Assembly: GCF_031127835.1 (NCBI RefSeq)
Contig: NZ_JARXHX010000019.1
Coordinates: 1 to 64,000 of the forward strand
Direction of reading: 5' to 3'
Source of the DNA: Pelagicoccus sp. SDUM812002
GTDB lineage: Bacteria > Verrucomicrobiota > Verrucomicrobiia > Opitutales > Opitutaceae
Length of the DNA: 64,000 bases
Part shown: piece after piece, positions 19,001 through 26,826 of the stretch
Numbering within the stretch: position 1 is the first letter of the stretch
Layout: each line of letters opens with the position of its first letter
Made by a program: the position numbers and the translations under genes
Notes under the pieces: model-generated
What the model saw: the letters and a program-made list of their open reading frames with translations, nothing else
Told to the model about the DNA's origin: nothing
Database searches by the model: none

Positions 19001-19317
19001 GGAATATCGGCGGAGCCTACCGCTGGCAGTCGGAGCCAGCGATCGGCTACCCAATCATCGACGGTCCTGCCGGCGACCGCATCATCGACGTTTCGAATCC
19101 CTTCTTTGGGCCGAACGAATCAAATCTCGACGTTTGGGTCGGCTATCAGCGCCCCATCATGAACGACTCGGTTGATTGGAGGCTGCAGTTCAACATCCGA
19201 AATCTACTAGACGACGATGACCTGATCCCAACCGTCGCCCAGCCCGACGGAACGAGAGCGATCTACCGCATACCAGAAGAACGCCGCCTGGAGTTGTCCT
19301 CCAGCTTCACCTTCTAG
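16027..19317 (+). CDS. TonB-dependent outer-membrane receptor, Verrucomicrobial type
   Basis: A 1096-residue receptor with a signal peptide (about 1-20) and an acidic linker ending ELSPFVV. The plug domain follows (about 45-200, with STLAGSRLRSSLQDVSASISVVTEEF and INRGANSILFGLGSPAGIIN), and then a 22-strand-type barrel closing on a C-terminal Phe. No carboxypeptidase-like N-domain and no SusD partner are present. That differs from Bacteroidota systems and is usual in Opitutae. It should import oligosaccharides from the polymer attacked by the locus. It is last of the symporter operon and followed 57 bp later by a 12-bp hairpin terminator. Its second copy in the window, 22395-26111, is a diverged paralogue. 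Confidence 0.9.
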   Translation: MKKLPLILLGAPLFTTLPSYSQSTDQDDEETFELSPFVVSSNEDSGYMATSTLAGSRLRSSLQDVSASISVVTEEFMDDTGSTDAKSLLVYTVGTEVGGSGGNYSATGASSGFADERTSRASATGRNRVRGLASADLTRNYFATDIPFDAYNTSRVEINRGANSILFGLGSPAGIINNSTETALFDDSTTVEAKVGSYGSVRGVIDINRVVLEDQLAIRIIGLEDRKKFQQKPAFENDSRLFLALDSKPFAGTDGMLSSLSLRGNYEKGEIEANRPRITPPSDNITPWFDPWDPSSEPKFTFDPGNTPYGNRNTSEAEPMGGALRNPVVIYPDENSPTPLDPAATASQNIIGRQFVLSNWTFPSGPTTTAVHTGITRMSNALREAGEQDWSFYQQPSLTDTSIFDFRNNLIDGPNKYEDSEFEAWNLTLEQLFLDNKAGIELAFDQQEMSNANGSLLGDERNATLAIDNALTMIDGTPNANFGRPYIVNVPKMYYDEAQRSAWRATAFYDLDLRDTESDFLGRLLGRHVLTGVLSEQTREAQSRYGATTYAGSEFTHGASTSISNGQGPRFGAIHYLGDSLAGLDSPSGANIPRLYTERSLSAFNLTGNDAVFFLKEQGSGAEAEVIPLNVFNNDRNLTIAPEDADFGRSEVESLALVSQSYFWNDLLVATLGWREDELTTYDAGPAPLHPQGSRIVDPEVYTLPENPTFSDKNDTFSWGAAFHVPDSLTEKISWIDRISFYYNDSSNFQPTTSRFNVYGDRISSPQGENVDKSIGLTLFDNKLHIRATWYETNQVNVSQGTISNQIREIVNRQYVRLIETTRFGLNPDPDGDGIPFESGYVAPPQFLLDTFNVARLSDGSATFSDPGNVVGVTESQSSGFELETVYNPIERLSLVLNVAKQEAIRDNSGAALRKFYFEDPVGTNGESLYDNWTGPVGQGLVITQGGVTLAQQAETIANEIRSVVAQDGAIRQEVREWRVNAVANYRLDDSWNIGGAYRWQSEPAIGYPIIDGPAGDRIIDVSNPFFGPNESNLDVWVGYQRPIMNDSVDWRLQFNIRNLLDDDDLIPTVAQPDGTRAIYRIPEERRLELSSSFTF

Positions 19318-19373
19318 CTTCATCTATATCGGATTCGAACTTCGAAAAGCTCGATCTGCCACAAGCCAATTCT

Positions 19374-19406
19374 ACCGCCATCAGTCTGTACACTGATGGC
19401 GGTTTT
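19374..19406 (+). terminator. Rho-independent terminator of the symporter-receptor operon
   Basis: A 12-bp stem (19374-19385 with 19392-19403), 6-nt loop, then a T run. It closes the operon 57 bp after the receptor stop. Confidence 0.85.
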
Positions 19407-19522
19407 GCGTTGCGAGGACCACACGCCCCTCCCAGCACCCTGGCCTTTTGGCAGAAGACCGCTTCAAAATATAGATACCCCCCTACCCATCCTCGAGCTC
19501 GAGAGCTGCAGCGACCCACAAA

Positions 19523-19564
19523 AAAGCCTCTTTCGTAACGATTTACGAAAGAGGCTTTCTTTTC
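19523..19564. terminator. Long bidirectional hairpin, probable terminator
   Basis: A 16-bp perfect stem (19523-19538 with 19543-19558) around a 4-nt loop. It has A and T runs on both sides, so it can end transcription in either direction. It lies just beyond the 3' end of tRNA-Pro, which is transcribed toward it, and can act as the tRNA terminator. Confidence 0.8.
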
Positions 19565-19567
19565 AAA

Positions 19568-19644
19568 TGGTCGGGCTAGCGGGATTCGAACCCACGACCT
19601 CTTGTCCCCCAGACAAGCGCGCTACCAGGCTGCGCCATAGCCCG
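19568..19644 (-). tRNA. tRNA-Pro (anticodon GGG)
   Basis: A complete cloverleaf on the minus strand. A 7-bp acceptor stem starts with C1, the anticodon stem CTTGT/ACAAG encloses a loop with anticodon GGG, and the T-arm carries GGGTTCGAATCCC. Discriminator A73 and an encoded CCA end at 19568. It reads CCC codons. The 77-nt length includes CCA. Confidence 0.95.
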
Positions 19645-19653
19645 AATTTGAAA

Positions 19654-19678
19654 GAGCGGCCAATGTGAACAGCCGCTC
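19654..19678 (-). terminator. Probable terminator of folE2
   Basis: A 7-bp GC-rich stem (19654-19660 with 19672-19678), 11-nt loop, followed on the minus strand by TTTC. It lies 35 bp after the folE2 stop and before tRNA-Pro. The stem is short, so confidence is moderate. Confidence 0.5.
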
Positions 19679-19712
19679 CGCGAAGTTCAATGAAAAGTTA
19701 CGCGAATTTTGA

Positions 19713-20696
19713 CTAGCAAATCAAGGAGTCGAAATCCGAGAAATCCGCTCGAAACCCGCCATGTACTCCTTTGCAGATCACCGAAACGGCATCATGCGAG
19801 TGCAGCGACTCGAGGTGCGAGCAAGCAACCTGGAAATCAGCGATCCGATCATCGCTGGCCAGCTGCTCGTAAACGAGGCGGGCCGCGTCTTCCACAAACT
19901 TGATGTAGGCGCCGTTGAGCTCGGCAAAGGCCTGTTCGTCCTCGCGCTTGACCATGACCTGCGTCTCGGTCTTAAGGGCGGTGGCAAGGTGCTTTTGCAG
20001 GTCTTCGATATCGAGACGAGCCCCTTCCGCCAACTTCACAAATACGCGCGCCTTGCTGCGCTGGGAATGCGGGATCGAGTATGCTTCTCGCAAGTCGCGG
20101 GCGTGCTCCGCGAGCTCCGCTGAGCAAGGACAGGCAGACGAGTAAACGAAGTCGAAATGGATCAGCCGCTCAAAAGTTCCATTTTTGGACAACCGCCCTT
20201 CGAAAGCGCACTTGTAATACTGGTACCCTTCCAGACCGCTGCGCAGACTTTGCTGCACGATCGGATAATTGAAGCGGATGATAATGCGGGCGTCGTAAGA
20301 CACCACCTTGTCGCGAAACAGGTCCAGCACTGTCTTGACCGTATCAATGGTGAAAACCTCGTCCTTCAATTCATAAAAGGAACGCATGATGCGGGACATA
20401 TTGATCCCTTTCAGGTTAGCCTCGAGAGAGACAGACCCGGTAATGCTGGCTTCGAGAGTCAGCAGCTTGCCGTCCGCCCCGCGAAAGGTAAGCGGCAGCT
20501 TGAAGTTTGATACTCCGACCTGCTGGATCGGAACGGCCGCGCCTTGCTCCGATTCGACTGCGTCCATGATGTCCGGCATTGACTCCCGATAGGCTTCGGA
20601 AGGCTTGAAGTCGGCATCGTACGACCGCTTGACCGGTGCCGCTTCCGCGGGATCGGTTTTGTGCAGGTACATCTTTGGTTTGTTCTTAATCGACAT
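19713..20696 (-). CDS. folE2: GTP cyclohydrolase IB (FolE2)
   Basis: A 327-residue cytoplasmic enzyme. It converts GTP to dihydroneopterin triphosphate, the first step of folate and queuosine synthesis, in the metal-flexible type IB family. Family landmarks are visible: [13 protein letters not shown]-like opening near residue 57, the SSACPCS motif with the metal-ligand Cys (about residue 190), and [14 protein letters not shown] with His near residue 213. The length is typical. The start at 20696 begins [11 protein letters not shown]; a second Met eight codons later is possible. It stands alone between tRNA-Pro and a LacI-type gene, with no folate genes nearby. A type IA folE is not in the window. 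Confidence 0.9.
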   Translation of the reverse strand: MSIKNKPKMYLHKTDPAEAAPVKRSYDADFKPSEAYRESMPDIMDAVESEQGAAVPIQQVGVSNFKLPLTFRGADGKLLTLEASITGSVSLEANLKGINMSRIMRSFYELKDEVFTIDTVKTVLDLFRDKVVSYDARIIIRFNYPIVQQSLRSGLEGYQYYKCAFEGRLSKNGTFERLIHFDFVYSSACPCSAELAEHARDLREAYSIPHSQRSKARVFVKLAEGARLDIEDLQKHLATALKTETQVMVKREDEQAFAELNGAYIKFVEDAARLVYEQLASDDRIADFQVACSHLESLHSHDAVSVICKGVHGGFRADFSDFDSLIC

Positions 20697-20842
20697 CGGA
20701 ATGGTGGCTCGCAGCCAGCTTCAATGGATCTCCCACTTGGCAAGCTACAAAAAATCGAGCCGCCAGTAGAGGTTTCGCGAGAAAAAATGCAAGAAAACAA
20801 GCTGAACGCAACGTCACGCCTCACGGCTGCGCTCATTCCCAG

Positions 20843-21877
20843 CTAGTTCCACTTCCCGGACAGAAGCGTCGTACCTTCTATCCACTCGCTTTCTACCAGC
20901 TCGATACGAGGGTTATCGGGAATCCCAAAGTTTTGGTTCATTATTCGGGAGGCTAAGAGCTCGACCGCCCACTCGCCCATAAGCCTTTGGTTCTGCTGCA
21001 TGCCTGAGAGCTCGGTGCCTTCCAAAAGCTGTGTCACAGCGGCGATACCCACATCTCTAGGCACGCTTATCCCGTTGCTTTGTAGAATCTTCTGCAGTTT
21101 TTCCACTTCCCTGCGATGGTGAACGCAGACAATTACATCTGGTCGATTGCTGCGAAACCACTCCAAAGTTCGCTCGGCACTCACCTCCGAAGTTCGCAAA
21201 ATTGGCATCAGCAAAGGATTACCCAACACATGCTCGCACCAGCCGAGATAAGCGCTGGGGTAGACATGGGCCGTTCTCCCCTCCTCGTACTCGTTGAGCA
21301 GCAACCCCGGACGTCTATACCCTATCCTATGCAGCTTGTCCAAGGTGCGGTAAAGATCGTTGAAAAAGTGACTCGTGACCCGATGCAGCGGCGTGGAGAT
21401 ACTCAAACCCACGGTCACCACAGCGTAGTGATCCAACTCATTGGGGAATTCCTCCTCTACGTTGGGACTTCCGAAGCAGAGAAGCCCCTGGATACCGCGG
21501 GCATCTAGCACCGAGCGAAAGCGAGCGGGGGTCATCCCCGGAGCTTTCAAACCGAGCGATTCGAGCCGATACCCCAAAGCCTCGCCGCGGGCCTGCATCG
21601 CTTCGTAAATATAAGAAAGGTGCTTGGAACGCTCCCACGGCCTTAGCGTGTCGTAGAAGGAGACCACCCCGAAACAAGCCACATTGGGCCCCGTGCTGTT
21701 GAGGCGCAGGTGGCTCATCAATTCGTTGAGCTTGGCATTGGGCCGATATCCCAAGCGAGTAGCTTCCTTCAAAACCTTGTCCCGAGTCTCTTCCGATATC
21801 TTGGGACTGCTGCGCAGCGCGAGCGATACAGTGGATGGAGAGAGTTCCAGCGTCTTAGCAATTTTCCTTACACTCAT
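20843..21877 (-). CDS. LacI-family transcriptional regulator
   Basis: From the ATG at 21877 the protein is 344 residues. It has an N-terminal helix-turn-helix (VRKIAKTLELSPSTVSLALRSS, then ISEETRDKVLKEATRLGYRP) and a long effector-binding domain. The frame continues upstream to 22030, but that would place 51 unrelated residues before the HTH, so the inner start was chosen. It is the same length and design as the regulator at 10393-11424. It is divergent from a large TonB receptor across 517 bp and probably regulates it. An imperfect inverted repeat at 22072-22127 is a candidate target. The effector is unknown. Confidence 0.82.
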   Translation of the reverse strand: MSVRKIAKTLELSPSTVSLALRSSPKISEETRDKVLKEATRLGYRPNAKLNELMSHLRLNSTGPNVACFGVVSFYDTLRPWERSKHLSYIYEAMQARGEALGYRLESLGLKAPGMTPARFRSVLDARGIQGLLCFGSPNVEEEFPNELDHYAVVTVGLSISTPLHRVTSHFFNDLYRTLDKLHRIGYRRPGLLLNEYEEGRTAHVYPSAYLGWCEHVLGNPLLMPILRTSEVSAERTLEWFRSNRPDVIVCVHHRREVEKLQKILQSNGISVPRDVGIAAVTQLLEGTELSGMQQNQRLMGEWAVELLASRIMNQNFGIPDNPRIELVESEWIEGTTLLSGKWN

Positions 21878-22394
21878 CGGTTCAAAATCAAAAGTTCGAC
21901 TAGGAATAACACGCCCAAACCAATTCGACGAGTCAACGTCTAACTCACCAACTCTTCCCAGTTCCAGCACCCGTGTCATCTTTTTGGGGTAGTATTGATA
22001 AATTCGCCTCATTCCTATATCTTTGGTCATACCTCCTGTATCTCTACCTACATACCCCCCTGTTTCAACGTCTAATAAACCTCCATTTGATTCTGTTAAA
22101 AATTCCTGATTACTGAGGTTTTATTAGTTTTTTAGCCTTCCACCAAAAAACGATTTAGAAACTCTCCCCCTGCCTCTTCTTGCCTCATACTAGCAAGGCC
22201 GAAAAACCAAAAGCCTAAGTAGATACCACTATACCCCTTATATGTGCGGCTCTGACCTTATCGGGAACGTGCTAGGTACCGCATATCCCAATCCAGCATC
22301 CCTCCTTAGATGCATCCCTTTCATCGACGCTAGACACTCCGTCAGCCGTCACGAAAAACAAACGAACCCATACCCAAAAAACCAAGCTACAACT
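21878..22394. other. 517-bp divergent intergenic region between LacI regulator and TonB receptor
   Basis: No gene is supported here. Open frames on both strands are in-frame extensions of the two flanking genes that precede their domain starts. The region contains an imperfect inverted repeat, CTAATAAACCTC at 22072-22083 against GAGGTTTTATTAG at 22115-22127 (one extra T in the second arm), and an AT-rich stretch from about 22085 to 22160. It probably holds the divergent promoters. No clear -35/-10 pair could be assigned. Confidence 0.5.
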
Positions 22395-25300
22395 ATGTAT
22401 CGTATAGCTACAGACATCAAAGCACTTGATAGACGGCGATCCCTGCGGATCGCTTTTGCTCTCGGGCTCCTCGGATGTGCGCCGTTCGCATTCTCCCAAA
22501 GTGAATCAGAGGAGGATGAAGGCGACGTCTTCGAGCTAAGTCCCTTCGAAGTCACAAGTGAGGGAAACGAGGGATACCGAGCGAGCAGCACCCTAGCTGG
22601 CACTCGTATCCGCACAGACTTGAAGGACGTTGGCTCCGCCATCTCTGTCTACACCGACCAGTTCCTAAAGGACATCGGAGCGACAGACGGAGGTACACTC
22701 CTTCAGTACACCACTAACGCCGAAGTTTCCGGCACGCAAGGCACCTACCTAGGACTTAATGCTTCTGGGTCCATCGACGACTCTGGCACGCTTCGAAACC
22801 CAGTTAGCAACTCCCGTATCCGTGGCCTCTCCGGAGCCGACAATACGCGCGACTACTTCGGCACGGACATTCCATGGGACTCCTACGCCGTCGATCGCGT
22901 CGACATCCAGCGCGGCGCGAACTCCATGCTCTTCGGACTAGGTTCGCCAGCAGGTATCGTTAACGCGACCTTCTCCGATGCAGCATTCCAGGATGACGGG
23001 AAAGTAGACCTTCGCTTTGGCTCCTACGGGAACCTCCGTACCAGCATAAACCTGAACCGAGTGCTACTCGAAGACCAACTGGCAATTCGCGTTGCCGCGC
23101 TTCGCGATGCTAAAAAGTACAAACAAGATCCCGCGTTCGAAGATGACACCCGTCTGTACACAGCCGTCCGCTGGGAGCCTAACTTCGGCGGCGACGGCAT
23201 GAAGACGACTATACGCGCGAAGTACGAAAACGGCGACCTTGATGCCAATCGTCCTCGCAACACCCCACCGCTCGATAGTATCACCGCATGGTACCGGCCT
23301 CTCGGGTATGATGAGGATACCAATCCACTGGGAGGTCTAGGTAAGTGGACCTCTGCAAATGTCTATGACACACAGGCCGACTTCGTAGGCACCCGCGACC
23401 ACGCGTGGGTCCAAGCATTCGGTGGGCAACAGTCGCCATTCTTCACCTTCGATGGAGCGACTGGTCAACTGTACGATGCCAAGATGGGTCCCGTTAACCT
23501 TGGAGCGATCCAGTCTGACGGTTCAGTCGGCGGCACTGCGGAAAGCCTTGCCGGAAGACGCTACGCGGAACCGTTTTTCGGAATCACCTCTCTGAATTCA
23601 GCAGCGGACACCGGAGGCTGGAATTTTGAAGAGTACGGTCTCTACCGAGGACAGTCTCTCATGGACCCTACGGTCTTCGACTTCAACAACAAGTTGATCG
23701 ATGGCCCCAACAAGTCCGAATGGGGAAGCTGGGATGCCTTAAATCTCGATTTATCGCAGACCTTCCTGAACAATCGCATTGGGGTCAACCTCACCTATGA
23801 CAAGCAAGACTACAACCGTGGAGGCAATGGCCTTCTCGGTTACGGCACAGCGATCAGTGTTGATCTTACAGAAACCTTCCAAGACGGTACTGCGAACCCT
23901 AATCTTGGCAGGCCTTTCATCACATCTAACGGCGGAAGCGGTTCCAACTTCGACAGCTCGCGCGAAAATAAGCGCGCATCGGCTTTTGCCGAGCTTCGCG
24001 CAAGCGATGTCTTCGAAAGCGACAGTTTCATGACGAAGCTGCTTGGAAAGCATCTCTTCAATCTTGTAGGGACGGAAGAAGACTACACCTACGAGAATAT
24101 GAGCTGGAGAAACAAGGCTGCCACCCAAGCTTGGCAGGGATTCTGGAATAAAAACGATGGTTCAAGAACCCAGTTTGCTGACCGTGCTCCTACCTCGATT
24201 ATCTATCTCGACGATTCTGTCGCAAACCTCAGCTCCGCCTCTGGAGCGAATATCGACAGGCTACGATCGGTCATCGACTGGAGAGGCGAAATCCCGATCC
24301 AGACTTTCGAGACGATCTGGAACCCTCCGGCCGGCGTATCATGGGACGACCCATGGGTCGGTCCTATGGGTGACGTAGCGATGAGCGACACACCTCCAGA
24401 TGAGGAGATCGGCTGGCAACAACGTTCCAATCCTGCTAATTACGTTGGTTGGACGCGTTCGCGCAACATTGGTATCCGCAGCTATGACAATGGAGCCGAT
24501 CCTGGCCTAATCACTGGCGCCAACATGACCCAGCGGGAAATCAGCTCCGTCGCAGCGACGTGGCAGGGCCACCTGTGGAATGAATCGCTTGTCGGGACCT
24601 TCGGCTGGAGAAAAGACGAGGTGAAGTCTCGCTCTGATGCGGCAGTTAGCGGCAACGGCACCGGTACCTACGATCTGTCGCCAGATTCGTACTTCCTCCC
24701 CGAATACGATCCTGCAGCGACTTTCGAGGATCAAACGACCTCGTGGGGTGCGGTATTGCACCTCAACAAGATCCTCGAGAACGATCCTCTACCGATCAAC
24801 GTGAGCCTCTCTTACAATGAGTCCAGCAACTTCCGAGTTGGTGAGGTGCGACGTGACATCTACGCTAACCCAATCGCTAATCCATCGGGAGATACCAGAG
24901 ACGTTGGCATCACTCTGGGCACCAAGGACGGTAAGTACTCGTTCAGAGCTATCAAATACGAGTCCAATGCCAACAACGCCACCGCCCCCCTCGGAAACAA
25001 GGGAGACATCGGTGGCATTATCCGCAGAGGTCTCACTTGGAGAAACGTGTTCCTCTACAAGATGTCGGCATATGACTACAATGTTCGTGAAGTCAGTCAG
25101 GCAAACGCAGGTCGTGCTTGGCTGTCTTCTGTCTACGGTCCTCAAGACGATCCGGCCGACAATCGCCAATGGGTTGTAGAGACTGGGTCACCCGAGGAAA
25201 TGGCACTCGAAGACGAGATGATCGAGACCTGGAACCAGATCCAGCGTGACTTGGATGCCTCTGGCTTCCTAGACGCGTGGCAGTTAACCAACCTCGTCCC

Positions 25301-26111
25301 GCTCGACAAGCTCACGAATCGTTCGACCTACGCCGCCTCTTTGGACGATAGCAATCCTCCAAACGCTGCTGCTCAGTACACACCAGATCCATCGCAAGTC
25401 AGAGACTACGCAGCAGTTGCTCCACCAAACCTCGAGGTCACTGCCGACGTAGTTTCCGAAGGTTACGAGTTCGAGTTCACTGCAAATCCAATCGAAAATC
25501 TCCGACTTTCCTTCAATGCCTCCAAGTCCGAGGTGGTGAACTCAAACGTTGGTGGTGATACACTGAATGAGTTTATCGAATACCTCGACCCTCTTTTGAG
25601 AGGAACCATCGCGGGTGAGATGCCTATGTGGGGTGGTTATAATCCAGTCATCAACGCTGGAGGCTGGAATAGCTTCATGTCGCAGTACACGCTCATGAAG
25701 TTGCAGGAAGGCACTGCAGTTCCCGAACTGCGTAAGTGGCGCTACAACATCGTAGGTAACTACAACTTCACCGATGGTAAATTCAAGGGTCTCGGCATAG
25801 GTGGATCTTACCGTTGGCAGGATAAGGTAGCGATCGGCTATCCTTTGATTCCTCTCACTGATACGGAATACACCTACGACCTGGAGGATCCGATATACGG
25901 CCCAAGCGAAGACTTCATCGATCTATGGGCAAGCTACTCCAGGCCGCTCAACGACAGGATCGACTGGAAGGTTCAGCTAAACATCCGCAACGCCTTTGCA
26001 GATGAAAAGTTGATCCCCATAGCAGTCCAGCCAGACGAGGATCACACGATTGCGGGAGCTCGCATTGCTCCAACGCAGGAGTGGTACCTCACGAATACAT
26101 TCTCGTTCTAG
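22395..26111 (+). CDS. Very large TonB-dependent outer-membrane receptor
   Basis: From the ATG at 22395 the receptor is 1238 residues. It has a signal peptide (about 1-36, hydrophobic core after the RRR cluster, ending FAFSQ), an acidic linker ending ELSPFEV, a plug (about 65-220, with STLAGTRIRTDLKDVGSAISVYTDQFL and IQRGANSMLFGLGSPAGIVN), and a barrel ending in Phe. It is larger than the receptor at 16027-19317, mainly through longer barrel loops. No hydrolase sits beside it, so its substrate is unknown. The divergent LacI regulator is its likely controller. A GNRA-tetraloop terminator follows 25 bp after the stop. An open frame extends upstream to 22242, but the signal peptide fixes the start. 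Confidence 0.88.
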   Translation: MYRIATDIKALDRRRSLRIAFALGLLGCAPFAFSQSESEEDEGDVFELSPFEVTSEGNEGYRASSTLAGTRIRTDLKDVGSAISVYTDQFLKDIGATDGGTLLQYTTNAEVSGTQGTYLGLNASGSIDDSGTLRNPVSNSRIRGLSGADNTRDYFGTDIPWDSYAVDRVDIQRGANSMLFGLGSPAGIVNATFSDAAFQDDGKVDLRFGSYGNLRTSINLNRVLLEDQLAIRVAALRDAKKYKQDPAFEDDTRLYTAVRWEPNFGGDGMKTTIRAKYENGDLDANRPRNTPPLDSITAWYRPLGYDEDTNPLGGLGKWTSANVYDTQADFVGTRDHAWVQAFGGQQSPFFTFDGATGQLYDAKMGPVNLGAIQSDGSVGGTAESLAGRRYAEPFFGITSLNSAADTGGWNFEEYGLYRGQSLMDPTVFDFNNKLIDGPNKSEWGSWDALNLDLSQTFLNNRIGVNLTYDKQDYNRGGNGLLGYGTAISVDLTETFQDGTANPNLGRPFITSNGGSGSNFDSSRENKRASAFAELRASDVFESDSFMTKLLGKHLFNLVGTEEDYTYENMSWRNKAATQAWQGFWNKNDGSRTQFADRAPTSIIYLDDSVANLSSASGANIDRLRSVIDWRGEIPIQTFETIWNPPAGVSWDDPWVGPMGDVAMSDTPPDEEIGWQQRSNPANYVGWTRSRNIGIRSYDNGADPGLITGANMTQREISSVAATWQGHLWNESLVGTFGWRKDEVKSRSDAAVSGNGTGTYDLSPDSYFLPEYDPAATFEDQTTSWGAVLHLNKILENDPLPINVSLSYNESSNFRVGEVRRDIYANPIANPSGDTRDVGITLGTKDGKYSFRAIKYESNANNATAPLGNKGDIGGIIRRGLTWRNVFLYKMSAYDYNVREVSQANAGRAWLSSVYGPQDDPADNRQWVVETGSPEEMALEDEMIETWNQIQRDLDASGFLDAWQLTNLVPLDKLTNRSTYAASLDDSNPPNAAAQYTPDPSQVRDYAAVAPPNLEVTADVVSEGYEFEFTANPIENLRLSFNASKSEVVNSNVGGDTLNEFIEYLDPLLRGTIAGEMPMWGGYNPVINAGGWNSFMSQYTLMKLQEGTAVPELRKWRYNIVGNYNFTDGKFKGLGIGGSYRWQDKVAIGYPLIPLTDTEYTYDLEDPIYGPSEDFIDLWASYSRPLNDRIDWKVQLNIRNAFADEKLIPIAVQPDEDHTIAGARIAPTQEWYLTNTFSF

Positions 26112-26136
26112 CGAGAAAACAATACGCTTTAAATCC

Positions 26137-26169
26137 AAGCTCCCTGCCGCAAGGCGGGGAGCTTTTTTT
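26137..26169 (+). terminator. Rho-independent terminator of the TonB receptor gene
   Basis: A 12-bp stem (26137-26148 with 26153-26164, one G-T pair) closed by a GCAA tetraloop, followed by seven Ts. The remaining bases up to 26394 hold nothing else I can identify. Confidence 0.88.
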
Positions 26170-26394
26170 GTCAACAAAACACCCCTCTCCTACAAAAAAC
26201 TAAACTCGCTAAAAGTTCGCTGGTGTCATTCAATCAATAGCATGAAATCGTCTCGACACTTTTATACACTATTTGAATACATCCGCTCAGATTTCTGACC
26301 TCTACCATATAAGAACAGCTGGCATCCCTTTCGAACAAAAGGATTAGCAGTCTAGCAGAACTTAGCTCCGTCAGCCCATTCCGTTTCCAAAACA

Positions 26395-26826
26395 ATGAAA
26401 CAAAAATCGTCCTTATATCTATCCGCCCTAATAATATATTTCGCGTTCTTAACCGGCTGTTCAACTGCTGGCCTCGGTGAAGGCAAAGAAGTGACTGGAG
26501 CGATACTGGACGTAACCAAAGGAAGCTCGACTGCGGACCTAGTCGCCGCGTTGGGCGAGCCTATCAGCATAGAGCCCTACGAACCCGACCCAAATGTAGA
26601 GATTTGGACCTACGACTTCACGAAATCCAGAGTCGATATGGTCGGCGTCGATACCCAAGAAATACCGTACGTCGACCCCATCACCGGTATCGAAAGAACC
26701 ATTACCGAAGCAGTCTATCGTCCACAAACCACCACTGAAAAACGTTTAGTTAGGGTATTTGTGGCGAAGGACACAGTCATCGGCTGGAAAGAGGAGACCG
26801 ATGTGGATCGCGACTTAGTCCGCTAA
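26395..26826 (+). CDS. Small lipoprotein, BamE/OmlA-like
   Basis: A 143-residue protein with a lipoprotein signal: hydrophobic core residues 9-19 and lipobox LTGC with lipidated Cys22. The mature part opens with a GSSTADLVAALGEPISIEPY stretch followed by WTYDF, the turn pattern of the SmpA/OmlA/BamE fold in which a small domain docks to outer-membrane partners. No closer family was recognised. Its stop codon overlaps by three bases the stop codon of the convergent FG-GAP giant. It stands alone after the TonB receptor terminator, so cotranscription with the receptor is unlikely. A role in outer-membrane assembly is only suggested. Confidence 0.65.
   Translation: MKQKSSLYLSALIIYFAFLTGCSTAGLGEGKEVTGAILDVTKGSSTADLVAALGEPISIEPYEPDPNVEIWTYDFTKSRVDMVGVDTQEIPYVDPITGIERTITEAVYRPQTTTEKRLVRVFVAKDTVIGWKEETDVDRDLVR

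Noticed and set aside
19513-19660. tRNA-Pro as an integration (att) site
   Set aside because: No partial tRNA duplicate or integrase is present in the window.
22242-22394. Upstream extension of the TonB receptor from 22242
   Set aside because: The signal peptide begins at the inner ATG 22395 and the extension is unrelated to the receptor family.
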